DNA of 64,000 nucleotides from Hyella patelloides LEGE 07179 (GCF_900659865.1 NZ_LR213769.1:1-64000), one strand, 5' to 3'; counted from the first letter of the stretch, positions 27,833-39,624 are shown. Notes: generated from the letters alone by a model not told the origin. Translations and numbers: made by a program.

Positions 27833-30800
27833 ATGTATAATTTTTTAAGTTCTCAGAGTCGATTGGTTGAACTTAAGGGACATTCAATCAACCTGAATGA
27901 AGTAGAAACTGCTTTACTAGGAAATGCTTCAGTTGAAGATTGTAGAGTATTAATCCGTACTAGGGATAATTCAGAGTCAGAGTTAGTACCCTATTTAGTT
28001 TCGGCTGAACCTTTATGTCCTTCAAGATTGAAATCATCTTTACAAGAAATTCTCCTCTCAGAGCTTTTGCCCAAGATATATATACCAGTATCTAGGATGC
28101 CGTTAACTGCTGAAGGGCAAGTAGATGAAGCTGCTTTGATGAGTGTAGAAGCGATCGCTCCCGAGCTAATCGAGCAATGGTCAACTAAATTACAACGCTT
28201 ATCGGGCGTTGCCGAAGTAGCAGTACAGGTTCGCGATCGAGCCGAGAGTCCTAATCTATTGCATATATCAGACTTAATCCCCGACTGGAAAGCAGTAGGA
28301 AGTGGAATCATTGAAAAATCGATCGCCTGTGGAGAAAAAAATCCATCTCAGGGGCAAGTATCTGGTAAGTTAGCCATCAGTTATGGTGAACCTCTACAAA
28401 ATAAAGACCAAATTCCTCCAACTCTACCTAATGCCTTACACCAAGCTGCTTTAAATTCCCCTGACAAGGGTGTTATTTATGTTCAGCCTAATGATGATGC
28501 AGTATTTCAAACTTATCCAGAGTTACTAGAACAAGCACAAAGAATTTTAGCTGGCTTCAGAAAACTTGGTCTAAAACCTCAAGACAAGGTTATTTTTCAA
28601 CTGCCAAATAATCAAGATTTTATTGCTACATTTTGGGGCTGTTTATTGGGTGGTTTTGTGCCTGTACCTCTTTCAGTGGCTTCTACCTATCAAGAAGCTA
28701 ATAGTGCGATCAAAAAACTACATAATGCTTGGCAAATGTTGGATCGACCAGTTATTGTTACCAGCAAAGACTTAGAATTAGATATTGCTGCTGTACCTAA
28801 TCTTACTAACGGGGGTTCTTTTGAGATTGCTACAGTAGAAACTTTACAAAATAACCAGAGCGATGAAAACTGGCATGAGAGTCAACCTGAAGATCTAGCC
28901 TTATTACTCCTAACTTCTGGTAGTACAGGTCTTCCTAAAGCAGTAATGCTCAGTCATAGTCTGATTCTCTATCGAGCAGCTTGCTCTTCTCAGAGACATA
29001 AAATGAACAGGGATTCAGTTTCGCTCAACTGGCTACCCCTAGATCATGTTAGCGGAATAGCTCAGTTCCATGTCAGAGATATTTATTTAGGTTGTCAGCA
29101 GGTTCATGCACCTACGGATATGTTCGTGCAGAATCCCCTCAAGTGGCTAGATTTGATCGATCGCTATCGGGTTAATATATCTTGGGCTCCCAATTTTGCT
29201 TATGGCTTAGTGAACGATCGAGCTAGGGAAATAATTGATGGTGATTGGGATTTATCCTCAATGCAAATTTTCCTTAATGCAGGAGAAGCAATCGCACCTC
29301 AAACTGCCCATAGTTTTATGGAGTTACTTACTCCCCATAAACTACCCTCGGAGGCTATGAATCCTGCCTGGGGGATGTCGGAGACAGCAGGGGCAGTAGT
29401 TTTTTCTGATCGCTATTCCTTAGATTCTGCCTCTGAAGACTCTCAATTTGTCGAAACAGGCAGTCCGAGTCCTGATTTTTCTATACGTATAGTAGATGAA
29501 CAAGACCAGGTAGTCAATGAAGAAGTCATTGGTGCTTTACAAATTAAAGGGACTGTAGTTACTTCTGGTTATTACCAAAACCCTCAAGCAAATCAAACAG
29601 CTTTTACGGCAGACGGTTGGTTTAATACGGGAGATTTAGGCTTGATTCGCGACGGCAGACTAACTGTTACTGGTCGTAAAAAAGATGTGATTATTATTAA
29701 TGGTTTCAACTATTATTGTCATGAAATCGAAGCGATCGTCGAAGAAATAGAGGAAATCGAGGTTTCTTATACTGCTGCTTGTGGTTTCCGTACTGCTAAT
29801 AGCACTACAGATCGATTAGCTATCTTTTTCCACACTGCCAATTCTGAGGCGAAGCAACTATTGGAGGTACTTAATAAAATTAGAGGCAGTATAGTCCAAA
29901 AAGTTGGGGTAAATCCTACTTATTTAATTCCTGTAGAGAAAGAAGCTATTCCCAAAACAGGTATCGGCAAAATCCAACGCTCCCAACTGAAACAGCGTTT
30001 GGAAGCAGGAGAATTTGACCCGATTTTAAAACAGATCGACATTCTCAGTAGCAACACCAACACCCTTCCAGACTGGTTTTATCGTCAGAGTTGGCAACGC
30101 CAAGAAATAGAGAGATTTAAAAATATTCAGTCCTGGCAAAATACAAGTTTAATTTTCTTAGATAAGTTGGGTTTAGGCTCGTCTCTGGGTCAAGAATTAA
30201 GTAAGATTAATCAACCTTGGATCGGTATTGAGATAGGGACAAGCTTTGCTAGGATTAGCCCTAATCACTATCAGATCGATCCTCAAAACCCAGATCATTA
30301 TCGACAACTATGGTCGTCTTTTCAGGCAGACAATATTCAAATCGATCGCATTGTTCACTTATGGGCTTATGAAACTTATCAAGGAGAGGCATACAGTCTA
30401 GAAGACCTAGAAAATGCCCAAAATAAGGGAATATACAGCTTATTGTCCTTAGTTCAGACCTTAGAACAAAATCAAAATAGTGAACAACCTCTAAGGCTGC
30501 TAACTATTTCTAGTCATACTCAGTCTATTGCTACTGACGAGAAGATTGCTTATGAAAAAAGTCCTCTGTTGGGAATAAGTAAAACTATTCCGCAAGAGTT
30601 ACCTTGGTTGCATTGTACTCATATAGATTTATCTCTCGATCCAGTTGAAGTTAATGCTAGACATATATTAAGGGAACTCTGTGCTTCTTTAGTAGAGTCC
30701 GAAGTAGCCTATCGGGATGGCAAACGCTTAGTTACTTGCTTAGAAAAAGCCGATCTATCTTTAGAAAAAAGCCAAGATTTACCCTTCAAGCATGGGAGAA

Positions 30801-32101
30801 TGTATCTTATTACGGGGGGGTTAGGAAAATTTGGCAGCGCGATCGCCCAATACCTACTACAATATCACCAGGCTAAATTGCTGTTAGTGGGTAGAACTTC
30901 CCTACCTGAGCGCAATACTTGGTCATCTCATAAGAAGCGATCGACTAAACTAGCTGAAAAAATCAAAACCTATTCAAAACTAGAACAGTTGGGAGGAGAA
31001 GTTACTTATCAGGCTGTAGATATCTGTGATTTCCCTAAACTGCAACAAATAGTTAATCAAACTAAGTCTAACTGGCAATGTGAACTTGAGGGAATAATTA
31101 ACTTAGCAGGAATTTACCAAGAGCGTTTATTAATCGAAGAAACACCAGATAGTTTAGCCCAAATACTTCGTCCTCAAGTTATAGGAGCTTCGATGCTACC
31201 TCAATTGCTGCCCGAAAAGTCCAATGGACTGTTAATTAGCTTTGCTTCGGTTAATGGCTTTTTTGGCGATTATAAAGTTGGTGCATTGGCTGCTGCAAGT
31301 TCTTTCCTAAAAAGTTTTTCTGCTTATCAGCACAACCAGAAAGGTTTGCAGAGTTACTGTTTTGCTTGGAGTATGTGGGATGAAGTAGGCATCAGTCGCG
31401 GTTATCAGCCAAAAAAACAACTGCGCGATCGCGGATACCATAGCATTCAAACTCAACAGGGATTATATTCTTTGATCGCTGCTTTACATCATAATCCCTC
31501 ATCACTTTTAATTGGCTTAGATGGTAACAATCCTCGCCTACGAAATTATCTTAAAACTAAATCCCCTCAAGCTCAAAAATTGCGGGCTTATATAGTTCCC
31601 CAGGTTGCACCAATCCCAGTCTCTCAGTTACAAGAGATAGAAGTAAAAGATGATTTTGGCGTATCTAGCACCTGTGAGTTTATTCAAGTTAAAGAGATAC
31701 CTACTATAACCAATGAGCAAACTGTAAAAGAAAGAAAAGAGATTGTACTTCCCAGAAACGATTTAGAACGACAAATTACTAGAATTTGGCAAGAAGTATT
31801 AGATAATCCGAGCATAGGCATTTACGATAACTTCTTTGAATTAGGGGGACATTCCCTACTAGCGACCCAAGTAATTTCGCGATCGCGTCAAACCTTTAAA
31901 GTAGAACTTCCTCTGCAAAGTTTGTTTGAGACATCTACTATAGCTGGCTTTGCCCAAACCCTAATCAAACACGAACCCCAACCTGGTATGGTGTCCAAAA
32001 TTGCTCAATTACGAGAAACAATTAGCTCCATGTCTGCTGAAGAGATAAAAACGGCATTGCTCAATAAGAGGGGGGACAACCAACTTAAGACGGGACAATA
32101 G
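27833..32101 (+). CDS. AMP ligase-KR-ACP loading protein
   Basis: 1422 residues. Residues 1-110 resemble the C-terminal subdomain of an adenylation domain (VELKGHSINLNEVETALL..., MPLTAEGQVDEAAL), although no N-terminal A part precedes it. Residues about 190-730 are an AMP-dependent ligase (LTSGSTGLPKA at 360, WLPLDHVSGIAQFH, GRKKDVIIINGFNYY, acyl-transfer Lys in KTGIGKIQR). Residues about 750-1260 have ketoreductase form (TGGLGKFG at 994), but the catalytic Tyr and Asn positions read Leu1152 and Ser1156, so the KR is probably inactive. An ACP follows (GGHS, Ser1341), then a tail MSAEEIKTALL like polyketide docking helices. It most likely activates a carboxylic acid, loads it on its own ACP and hands it to the first NRPS. 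It is downstream of, not in, the core operon. Confidence 0.85.
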   Translation: MYNFLSSQSRLVELKGHSINLNEVETALLGNASVEDCRVLIRTRDNSESELVPYLVSAEPLCPSRLKSSLQEILLSELLPKIYIPVSRMPLTAEGQVDEAALMSVEAIAPELIEQWSTKLQRLSGVAEVAVQVRDRAESPNLLHISDLIPDWKAVGSGIIEKSIACGEKNPSQGQVSGKLAISYGEPLQNKDQIPPTLPNALHQAALNSPDKGVIYVQPNDDAVFQTYPELLEQAQRILAGFRKLGLKPQDKVIFQLPNNQDFIATFWGCLLGGFVPVPLSVASTYQEANSAIKKLHNAWQMLDRPVIVTSKDLELDIAAVPNLTNGGSFEIATVETLQNNQSDENWHESQPEDLALLLLTSGSTGLPKAVMLSHSLILYRAACSSQRHKMNRDSVSLNWLPLDHVSGIAQFHVRDIYLGCQQVHAPTDMFVQNPLKWLDLIDRYRVNISWAPNFAYGLVNDRAREIIDGDWDLSSMQIFLNAGEAIAPQTAHSFMELLTPHKLPSEAMNPAWGMSETAGAVVFSDRYSLDSASEDSQFVETGSPSPDFSIRIVDEQDQVVNEEVIGALQIKGTVVTSGYYQNPQANQTAFTADGWFNTGDLGLIRDGRLTVTGRKKDVIIINGFNYYCHEIEAIVEEIEEIEVSYTAACGFRTANSTTDRLAIFFHTANSEAKQLLEVLNKIRGSIVQKVGVNPTYLIPVEKEAIPKTGIGKIQRSQLKQRLEAGEFDPILKQIDILSSNTNTLPDWFYRQSWQRQEIERFKNIQSWQNTSLIFLDKLGLGSSLGQELSKINQPWIGIEIGTSFARISPNHYQIDPQNPDHYRQLWSSFQADNIQIDRIVHLWAYETYQGEAYSLEDLENAQNKGIYSLLSLVQTLEQNQNSEQPLRLLTISSHTQSIATDEKIAYEKSPLLGISKTIPQELPWLHCTHIDLSLDPVEVNARHILRELCASLVESEVAYRDGKRLVTCLEKADLSLEKSQDLPFKHGRMYLITGGLGKFGSAIAQYLLQYHQAKLLLVGRTSLPERNTWSSHKKRSTKLAEKIKTYSKLEQLGGEVTYQAVDICDFPKLQQIVNQTKSNWQCELEGIINLAGIYQERLLIEETPDSLAQILRPQVIGASMLPQLLPEKSNGLLISFASVNGFFGDYKVGALAAASSFLKSFSAYQHNQKGLQSYCFAWSMWDEVGISRGYQPKKQLRDRGYHSIQTQQGLYSLIAALHHNPSSLLIGLDGNNPRLRNYLKTKSPQAQKLRAYIVPQVAPIPVSQLQEIEVKDDFGVSSTCEFIQVKEIPTITNEQTVKERKEIVLPRNDLERQITRIWQEVLDNPSIGIYDNFFELGGHSLLATQVISRSRQTFKVELPLQSLFETSTIAGFAQTLIKHEPQPGMVSKIAQLRETISSMSAEEIKTALLNKRGDNQLKTGQ

Positions 32102-32716
32102 GCAAGGTAAAAGTTTCAGGCTTATACGATCGTCTCGATTTTCGAGATTGAGGCAGTTCACCAATATTTTCGATATTAACTTTTAAAGCTTTAATAACCT
32201 TAAAGGTATAGTTAGTTATTTAAAATGATGTTGTTTGTAAAACTCATACTTATTTGTACTATAGCGGTTCTCATTTGGATGAGGTTCAATAGCAACAGTG
32301 TGTAAACCAATTGCGAATATTGTCCAAAGAGATATGAGCATAGGCGAGAGCGATCGCTTTATTCTTAGCTTGATAAGTTCTAGCTTGGATTGAACGAAGA
32401 GTGTTTTTAAGTTATTGTAATGAAGAGAAATACCCAGCCAATCATCAAAAGACCGACCATACTCGCGCTAGATCGCAATCTATGCCTCAAGAGAAGGAGA
32501 CGGTCAGAATAAGCTTTCCATCACAAACATAAGCAAATATAGGGGTTTGCTGCACTGCAAACATGAAATATTCTCGCTCTAGAAACGCTAAGAGAGAATC
32601 AGTAAGGGCGATCTATTTGTAGAGCATTTATTGCATATCTTTAAGAGTTACGTGGGATGGTCATCCAGAGGGGGAAAATAAAAGCATCAAGGAATGCTTT
32701 ATAAACTATTACCTCT
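32102..32716. other. Gene-free stretch holding IS debris
   Basis: Some 615 bases between the loading protein and a DUF2834 gene. Apart from the IS630 remnant, I see a small inverted repeat (CTCGATTTTCGAGATTGAG, near 32134-32152) and no intact open frame, tRNA or CRISPR. 32413-32716 may be further decayed sequence, but I cannot assign it. Confidence 0.6.
32264..32412 (-). pseudogene. IS630-type transposase remnant (C-terminal end)
   Basis: On the minus strand 32412 down to 32286 reads LKNTLRSIQARTYQAKNKAIALAYAHISLDNIRNWFTHCCY in pieces. That is the characteristic C-terminal tail of cyanobacterial IS630-family transposases, followed by in-frame stops where the family normally continues a few residues. 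The preceding codon is TAA and no upstream transposase sequence is seen, so only the tail and perhaps the terminal repeat (near 32264, TAGCGGTTCTCA) remain. Confidence 0.75.
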
Positions 32717-33124
32717 ATGCTCCAGAATCGCATTCGACAAGCTATCTATGCTGCCTTAACAGTGATCGGCTTTGTCTGGACAAATTATTATTTAGTGCAG
32801 TTCACCATTGCCACCAAGGGAGAGCTAACCCTGGCTAATTTTCTGAACTTCGATATTGCCTTTTTTATTAAACAAGTTTACGCTAATCCCGCTTCCAGTT
32901 TTATTGGGATAGATGTAACTGTTGCAGCCTTGTGTGGAATTATACTGATCGTGACCGAAGGGCGACGGCTAAAGATGAGGTTGTGGGGTCTTTACATTGT
33001 CGCTATCTTCTTAGTATCCTTTGGTTTTGGATTTCCTCTGTTTCTCTTTATGCGGGAGCGCAAGCAGATTGAATTGCTAGGTCTAGCAGGAGATACCCAG
33101 GAGAAGAAGACTTCACCCACGTGA
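32717..33124 (+). CDS. DUF2834 small membrane protein
   Basis: 135 residues with three clear hydrophobic helices: around 8-28, around 65-80 and around 90-112. A FLNFDIAFFIKQVYANPAS stretch before the second helix and an EGRRLKM charged turn after it agree with the DUF2834 family, small proteins of unknown function found in cyanobacteria and proteobacteria. It is a single gene with no obvious partner: the next gene is convergent. I cannot propose a function. Confidence 0.65.
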   Translation: MLQNRIRQAIYAALTVIGFVWTNYYLVQFTIATKGELTLANFLNFDIAFFIKQVYANPASSFIGIDVTVAALCGIILIVTEGRRLKMRLWGLYIVAIFLVSFGFGFPLFLFMRERKQIELLGLAGDTQEKKTSPT

Positions 33125-33305
33125 GAATTGTTGGATTAAGAAAAAGAACAGAGAGTACAAACAGGCTTACTATCATTATGAGATTTGGAGTCAAGGTAGA
33201 CTCGGCTTACTATATAACAATTACAGAATTCACAAATTTCCCAGGCTTTTAGAGTCTGACAGAAGAGGGATAAATCCTTTGTCATACCTGGATTGTAGAG
33301 GTCGT

Positions 33306-36300
33306 CTACCCTTCAGCAAAAATCGATTCATAAATCCGATTTTGGACTCTCAAAGTTCCCTGTTGCTTAACCACTAACCCCGACAACAGCAATTCTCTTT
33401 CCTCTGAACTATCCACTGCAACCATCTCTCCTTGATGCCAAATTTGTCGGTAGATTTCTCGTAATCGAACCGATTGTGGGCTCTGGATCAGGCGATCTCG
33501 AATGGTTCTTAAATGCTGTGGTTCATCCTGGGATTCCCAATTCTCGATGATCTGAGTGAGCACTAAGTTTTCAATCCATTCGGCTTCTTGGTTGCTCGGA
33601 ATCGCCGATGAAGTACTACGGATCAGTTGACAGAGCTTTTGGGTCAAAAAAGGTTGACCATTCGTCCAAGCGAAGACTTCTTTGAGTATGGTTTGAGGAT
33701 TGCTGACTTTTTCGGTTAATCCCTGTAACAAAGGTTGCGCTTCATACTCTTTAAAGCTTTCTAGTTGAATTGCCTGACCAATATTGAAAGGAGTTGTCTG
33801 ATGATTGGTAATTAAATCCCCTGGGGTAGCCACGCCAAAAAAAGCAAAGGTTAAACGTCGATACTCTGGGTTGAGACTACGTTGATTATAGCAGGAGCGA
33901 ATCAGACCAAAAAAGTCATTCAGGGGAAAATTCAAGCTTAAGATACTATCAATTTCATCAATAAAAATGACTAAGTTGTGAGGGATAGTCTCATCTTGTT
34001 GCTGAACTTCAACCAATAAAATTTCTTCGATAAATTGACTTAATTTCTGAACGGGAGAAATATCTTCTCGTTCATTCCACCAAGTTTTGAGATTCACTTT
34101 TCGGAGCAAACCAAAACTACGCCATAGTTCTACGATTAATCCTTTGTACCATCGTTCTGGTGTCGTGTTTTCGCTACCAATACGGGTCAGATCGATCGCC
34201 CCGCAGCTCACCCCCTCATGCTGTAAATGATGCATCATGCGTACCATCAGACTTGACTTGCCCATTTGCCGAGGATTGAGCACATAGCAAAATTCTCCTT
34301 GCTTCAAGGCTTTGTAGAGATAACGATCCGCCGAACGTACGACATAGGTGGGTGCATCCATGGGCAAACTTCCCCCTACTTGATAGTCAAAGGTAGAAGG
34401 TTCTTCGGCACTTTTGAGTAGCTCGTTTTCAAACAGTAGTTCCGCTTGAGTTGCTTTCAGCACTTCTAGGGTTTGTGATAGTTCATGGGTGCGATTTTCT
34501 ACTTTTTGCTCTAAGGTGCGGTTAGACTCGGCTAATTCGTCTTTTGCCTGTTGCAGGGCAATATTTTTAAGTTCAAGCTCATGGGTAAACTGAATTCGCT
34601 CTGCTTCGGCTTGTTTGCGTTCGGTGATATCAGTAAAAGCTGCGATCGCAAACTCGATCTTGCCTGTCTCATCAAAAATCGGTGTGGCAGAAACCTCTAG
34701 AGGAATAATTTTATGGGGTAGGTGAAGTTCGAGATCGTCTCTTTTAACAGTTTCGCCAGAGAGAGCTTGCACGATAGGTAATTGCTCTGTTGGGTATAAT
34801 TGTTCTGTTCCTGCTTGATATACTCGATAAACTTCTGAAAATTGTTCGGGTTTCGTTTCTAGAGAGACATTGCTTTCTTGGGCTAATTCCTTGGAGAGCC
34901 GATTGGCATAATAAGTTTGACCTGTAGGATCGAGAACAGATACCCCCACTGGCATAGCTTCTAGAAATTGAGTGAGTCGGTTTTGATTTTCTTGTAGCTC
35001 GGTGTAGAGTTTGGCATTGGTAATTGCGATCGCAGCTTGGCTGGATAAAAGTTGCAGAACTTCCAACCTCTCTTGGGTAAAAGCTCCCACAGTGAGATTA
35101 TTTTCTAGATAGACAATGCCTCTGAGTTGACCTTGATCTAGCAGTGGTGTACACAAAAGGGATTTGGTCTGATGAGATTTAATATAGGAGTCATTAGTAA
35201 TTTTATACTGATGAGCAGCATCATTTTTGAGGACAGTTTTTCGGGTACGAGCAACATAGTTAATAATCGATCTGGGCAGACAGCCATCAATGGGTATCGA
35301 CTTTAAAACAGTAACTTTATCTTCATCCACCGAACCAGAAGCTTCAATCAGGAGTTGCCCTTCTGTTTCTAAAATGAGGTAGCCCACCTCGGCTCCAGCA
35401 TTCTCAATTAAAATTTTCATTAAAGTCGTCAGCAGTTTAGCCAAAACGATCTCGCTAGAAATAGCTTGAGATGCTTTCATAATGGTAGCTAAATCTAAGA
35501 CTTCTCCAGAATGAGTGTTGGTGTTAGTCGTTGTCCTAACTTTATCCGTCATCGAAGCAGAAGCCGAGGATTTTACTAATAATTGCGGGTATTTAGCTTC
35601 TAAATCTTGAACCTTTGCCACGGCTCCCCAGAGAGAATAAAGATAGTGTGCTTCATTCAGGTAGGTTTTGGCAATTTTAACTTTACCCCAATTTAGATAA
35701 AATTTTGCTGCTAGTTCGTTGGCGAGAGCTTCTTCATTAAGATATAAATTTTTTTCGGCTAATGCTATGGCTCGATCATAGTAGTCCATTGCTTCAAGAT
35801 AGCAGCCTTGAATTCGATATTGCTCTGCTTCTACTAAGTAAAACTTGTGTAAATAATTCATCGCTGCATGGTGCGCCCATTTTTTCATTTTTTTTTGATT
35901 GGCTGCCACCTTGAGTAGAAGATTTTTTTGTTCTGACAAGGTAGCATAAGCATAGACTGCAATTCTGACAAGGGAATCGTAGAAATAGAAGATCGGCACA
36001 AAAGTTGAACCAATCGAACTTTCTAAATATTTTTCTGCTAAAACTGCATTTTGCGCGGCCGCTGCATAGTCTTCAAAAAGATAGGATAGGACTAGTTTGT
36101 TGCTATATAGTCCGAAGATACCGCTATAGTCGTTGACCTGCTGTTGTAGGGGCAGCATTGTCCGCTCATCGTAAAAGTCCCCGATTAAACGACAAGGGTT
36201 TTCTGATTTTCCCCTTAAGTTCAAGACAACCTGGCAAGATCTTTGCAAATAATTAAGTGCTATTGTTTGCTGGAATTGAGCGATCGCCTCAAGGTAATTC

Positions 36301-39300
36301 ACCATCTCCTTTTCCAATCCTGCCAATTCCTTCCCTAGGACGTATGCATGACAGACATAAGCCACTGCGCTATAGGCAGCATGTCCCAAATCTCCAGTGT
36401 CCAGTCCACTTTTATATCCTTCTAATAAGATAGGTAGTGTTTGTTGGAGATGTTTTTTCCAATGGTTAATATAAAAACTGACGAGAAATAAAGTTCTTGA
36501 TTTATGTTGTCGGACACTAAAAGACTCGGACAAGCTCAAGGCTAATTGACCAAATTTATAGCCAGCATCAATGTCCCCCACGATGCCACAGAGAATTTGT
36601 CCATAAACGGCATAAGCTGCAGCAGAAGTAGCAGCATTGCCATATTTAACCGAGAGATTAACTTGCTTAAAACCCATCAAGATTTGCATTCTCGGCGCAG
36701 CAAATTGCGCAGCAGTTGCAACAGTGTCTAAAAGATGCATTGCTGAGAGTTTGTAAAGATCCTGCATCGGAGGGAGATCGATTAATGCCTCAATTCTTTT
36801 CCCTGCTAAAGTGACCTTTGTCCCCGCTAACTCTAGTGAAATCTTCAACTTGCTTGGTTTTTGCGGAAATCTCACTCCTAACGGCTTCAGTACTGATAGC
36901 CCAGTTTCTATTGCTGTGAGTAGTTTATTCTGTGCTTTGAAGGCTTCGATCTGAACTTGATAAACTTTTACTCTATCTAACAAGGTTTCAGCTTTTGCGA
37001 GGACGGCTGAGGCAAATTTGTCCATCTGCTCAAAATCTCCTCTCAAATAAGCCACTTCTACTGCTTCTGAATACAAGGTTAGGGTCAGATTGTAATTCGT
37101 TTTCCAACTCTCTTTTTCTAAGAATTTTTGACCTATCTTTAAATACTTGACTGCTGCTTCATAAGCGTTTGCGGATTTTGCTTTTTGAGCTGCCAGTAAG
37201 TTTAATTTGGCAATTTCATTGCGTTCTAATTGATGAGCGATCTGTTGATAGCCTAAATTGAGATGATCGACAATCTTGAAGATATTTTCTGACAATTGAT
37301 TTGGTTGGGTATTTTGCCAAAGTAAGCGACCAATGGTTAGATGAGTAAATATTTTTTGTTCCTGAGCAATTAAGGCATAAGCACCTTGTTGAATGCGATC
37401 GTGTTCAAATTTATAATCTTGAATTAATAGTTGCTCATCTAATTCTGATAAAGGAATAACTAAACCTGCATCAATCGCTGGGATTAAATTTTTAAAAAGC
37501 TCCGAAGCTGATTTTTCACAGATAATCGAGATTGTATTTAAGTTAAACTCTGCTCCAATACAAGCTGCTAAACTTAAAACTTCTTGGGTAAATTTAGGCA
37601 ATTTTTCCATCTTGCCCATCATAAATTTGACCATATTATCGGTGCTGCAAATCCTTTCAATCTCTTTCAGATTCCATTGCCAAGCTCGTTCGGGATGGGT
37701 GGGTTGAGTAACAGACTGCCCAGAAGTATTGAATCGCAGCAAATTTTCCGAGTAGATAGTTTTCAGAAATTCATTGATAAAAAAAGGATTACCATTGGTT
37801 TTTTGCCAAACTAATTCAGCCAGAGGTTGCACATATTCTTCTTGAGCGTTGAGTGTCTCTACAATTAACTGATTAACGCGATCGAGAGCTAGAGGTTTTA
37901 AAATAATTTGATTGACTATTGTTCCTTGTTGGCGTATTTCGTCGAGAGTAATAGTTAAGGGATGAGTAGAGTTAATCTCATTATCTCGATAAGAACCAAT
38001 CAAGAAAAGATACTCAAGATCTGCATTCATCATGATTAGTTCGATTAACTTTATACTGGCGGAGTCTGCCCATTGCAAATCATCTAAAAAAATAACTAAA
38101 GGATGCTTAGAAGAACAAAAGACGCGAATAAAATTTTTAAAGACTAAATTGAAGCGATTTTGGGCTGCTGTTGCTCCTAACTCTGGAACTACTGGTTGCC
38201 GACCAATAATTAATTCTACTTCGGGAATAACATCAATAATTACTTGACCATTCACTCCCAACGCAGTGAAAAGCTGCTTACGCCATCGATTAAGTTGCGT
38301 CTTGCTTTCTCCTAAAATTTGCTTGACTAAATTAGTAAAGGCATTGACAACGGCAGAATAGGGAATATTGCGCTGAAATTGGTCAAACTTACCAGAGATA
38401 AAATAGCCCCGTTTTTCAGTGATTGGTTTATAGATTTCCTGTACTAGGGTTGTTTTACCTACACCAGAATATCCCGTAACTAGCATCAGTTCGGGTTGGG
38501 ATAAGTTTGATGTTGCAACTCTCTCAAATGCTGCCATTAAGGTTTTAATTTCTGACTCTCTTCCATAGAGTTTTTGAGGAATTTGAAACTGATTGGCTAA
38601 ATCTTGAGTTGTGAGCGCAAAATCTTCAATTTTTCCTGTAGTTTCTAATTGTCTTAAACATTCTTCTAGATCGGCTTTAATACCATAAGCACTCTTGTAT
38701 CGCTCCTCAGCCGTTTTCGCCATCAATTTCATCACTAAGTTAGAAATAACAACAGGGATATCGGGATTAACTTGATGGGGAGGTAGGGGTTGTTTTGCTA
38801 GATGACAGTGAACCAATTCTAAAGGATCGCTTACTTCAAAGGGCAATAGTCCAGTGAGTAGTTCATAGAAAGTGACTCCAAGAGAATAAAAATCAGTGCG
38901 GTAATCTAAACTACGATTCATCCGTCCTGTTTGTTCTGGAGAAATATAAGCTAAAGTACCTTCAAGAATATTGGGACTTTTCAGACTGGGATTTTCTTGC
39001 TTGAGTGCAGTAGCAATACCAAAATCAATGATTTTGATTTGTCTGGTTGTAGTGTTGAAGACAATATTGGCAGGGTTAATATCTTTGTGAATTATATTAG
39101 CTGCATGAATCTTAGCCAAATTCTCAACTATCTGAATCGCAATGGGAAAGAATTCCTGTAATCGTAAAGGTTTGCCATCGATCCATTTTTTTAAAGAGAT
39201 CGCCCCAAAATCCTCTAGGATAATAACTAAAGTTCTTTGATAGGTTTCTAAACCATAAGCTGCGATAGTGCCGTCGAAGTTAAGGCTACAGATAGTTTTG

Positions 39301-39467
39301 TATTCTTGCTTGTAGCGGGTGAGTTCTTGAGCAGTGGGATAGTCTTGTTTGAGTACTTTGAGAATAACAGGTTGATTATCCGAAGAACGAATGCCTCGAT
39401 AGACTTCTGAGTTAAAGCTTTCGTAGATTTTGCTAATAATTTGGTAGCCATTCAGAGTAATCATCAT
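33306..39467 (-). CDS. Giant Ser/Thr kinase / AAA / TPR / GAF / PAS / AAA-like signalling mosaic
   Basis: 2053 residues. A Hanks-type kinase domain (about 1-275) has [10 protein letters not shown] as catalytic loop, DFGIATA and SPEQTGRMN; the glycine loop is weak, as usual in this family. An AAA ATPase has its Walker A (GYSGVGKTT) near 330. A long helical TPR-like region covers about 750-1310, a GAF domain about 1325-1490, a PAS domain about 1493-1620 and a coiled coil about 1620-1690. In related cyanobacterial proteins the C terminus is often a histidine kinase. Here it is an AAA-like NTPase with RQMGKSSL near 1734 and VIFIDEID near 1834, of the kind seen in AAA-35/STAND-like proteins. It is likely a cytoplasmic sensor or signal integrator; ligand unknown. 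The opposite-strand neighbour is unrelated. Confidence 0.88.
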   Translation of the reverse strand: MMITLNGYQIISKIYESFNSEVYRGIRSSDNQPVILKVLKQDYPTAQELTRYKQEYKTICSLNFDGTIAAYGLETYQRTLVIILEDFGAISLKKWIDGKPLRLQEFFPIAIQIVENLAKIHAANIIHKDINPANIVFNTTTRQIKIIDFGIATALKQENPSLKSPNILEGTLAYISPEQTGRMNRSLDYRTDFYSLGVTFYELLTGLLPFEVSDPLELVHCHLAKQPLPPHQVNPDIPVVISNLVMKLMAKTAEERYKSAYGIKADLEECLRQLETTGKIEDFALTTQDLANQFQIPQKLYGRESEIKTLMAAFERVATSNLSQPELMLVTGYSGVGKTTLVQEIYKPITEKRGYFISGKFDQFQRNIPYSAVVNAFTNLVKQILGESKTQLNRWRKQLFTALGVNGQVIIDVIPEVELIIGRQPVVPELGATAAQNRFNLVFKNFIRVFCSSKHPLVIFLDDLQWADSASIKLIELIMMNADLEYLFLIGSYRDNEINSTHPLTITLDEIRQQGTIVNQIILKPLALDRVNQLIVETLNAQEEYVQPLAELVWQKTNGNPFFINEFLKTIYSENLLRFNTSGQSVTQPTHPERAWQWNLKEIERICSTDNMVKFMMGKMEKLPKFTQEVLSLAACIGAEFNLNTISIICEKSASELFKNLIPAIDAGLVIPLSELDEQLLIQDYKFEHDRIQQGAYALIAQEQKIFTHLTIGRLLWQNTQPNQLSENIFKIVDHLNLGYQQIAHQLERNEIAKLNLLAAQKAKSANAYEAAVKYLKIGQKFLEKESWKTNYNLTLTLYSEAVEVAYLRGDFEQMDKFASAVLAKAETLLDRVKVYQVQIEAFKAQNKLLTAIETGLSVLKPLGVRFPQKPSKLKISLELAGTKVTLAGKRIEALIDLPPMQDLYKLSAMHLLDTVATAAQFAAPRMQILMGFKQVNLSVKYGNAATSAAAYAVYGQILCGIVGDIDAGYKFGQLALSLSESFSVRQHKSRTLFLVSFYINHWKKHLQQTLPILLEGYKSGLDTGDLGHAAYSAVAYVCHAYVLGKELAGLEKEMVNYLEAIAQFQQTIALNYLQRSCQVVLNLRGKSENPCRLIGDFYDERTMLPLQQQVNDYSGIFGLYSNKLVLSYLFEDYAAAAQNAVLAEKYLESSIGSTFVPIFYFYDSLVRIAVYAYATLSEQKNLLLKVAANQKKMKKWAHHAAMNYLHKFYLVEAEQYRIQGCYLEAMDYYDRAIALAEKNLYLNEEALANELAAKFYLNWGKVKIAKTYLNEAHYLYSLWGAVAKVQDLEAKYPQLLVKSSASASMTDKVRTTTNTNTHSGEVLDLATIMKASQAISSEIVLAKLLTTLMKILIENAGAEVGYLILETEGQLLIEASGSVDEDKVTVLKSIPIDGCLPRSIINYVARTRKTVLKNDAAHQYKITNDSYIKSHQTKSLLCTPLLDQGQLRGIVYLENNLTVGAFTQERLEVLQLLSSQAAIAITNAKLYTELQENQNRLTQFLEAMPVGVSVLDPTGQTYYANRLSKELAQESNVSLETKPEQFSEVYRVYQAGTEQLYPTEQLPIVQALSGETVKRDDLELHLPHKIIPLEVSATPIFDETGKIEFAIAAFTDITERKQAEAERIQFTHELELKNIALQQAKDELAESNRTLEQKVENRTHELSQTLEVLKATQAELLFENELLKSAEEPSTFDYQVGGSLPMDAPTYVVRSADRYLYKALKQGEFCYVLNPRQMGKSSLMVRMMHHLQHEGVSCGAIDLTRIGSENTTPERWYKGLIVELWRSFGLLRKVNLKTWWNEREDISPVQKLSQFIEEILLVEVQQQDETIPHNLVIFIDEIDSILSLNFPLNDFFGLIRSCYNQRSLNPEYRRLTFAFFGVATPGDLITNHQTTPFNIGQAIQLESFKEYEAQPLLQGLTEKVSNPQTILKEVFAWTNGQPFLTQKLCQLIRSTSSAIPSNQEAEWIENLVLTQIIENWESQDEPQHLRTIRDRLIQSPQSVRLREIYRQIWHQGEMVAVDSSEERELLLSGLVVKQQGTLRVQNRIYESIFAEG

Positions 39468-39624
39468 TAGTTCGATATTAGTTCGATAGCCAAAATAGAC
39501 CTGTTATGAAAACAGAATTCAGGAGTCCTCAGATCAGAATGAACTGATTTTCATCCTCGGTTGTGAGCGTAACATTCATGGTCGTCTCTTGTTTCAATTA
39601 AATTATAAGTTCTGGTGTAGTGTA

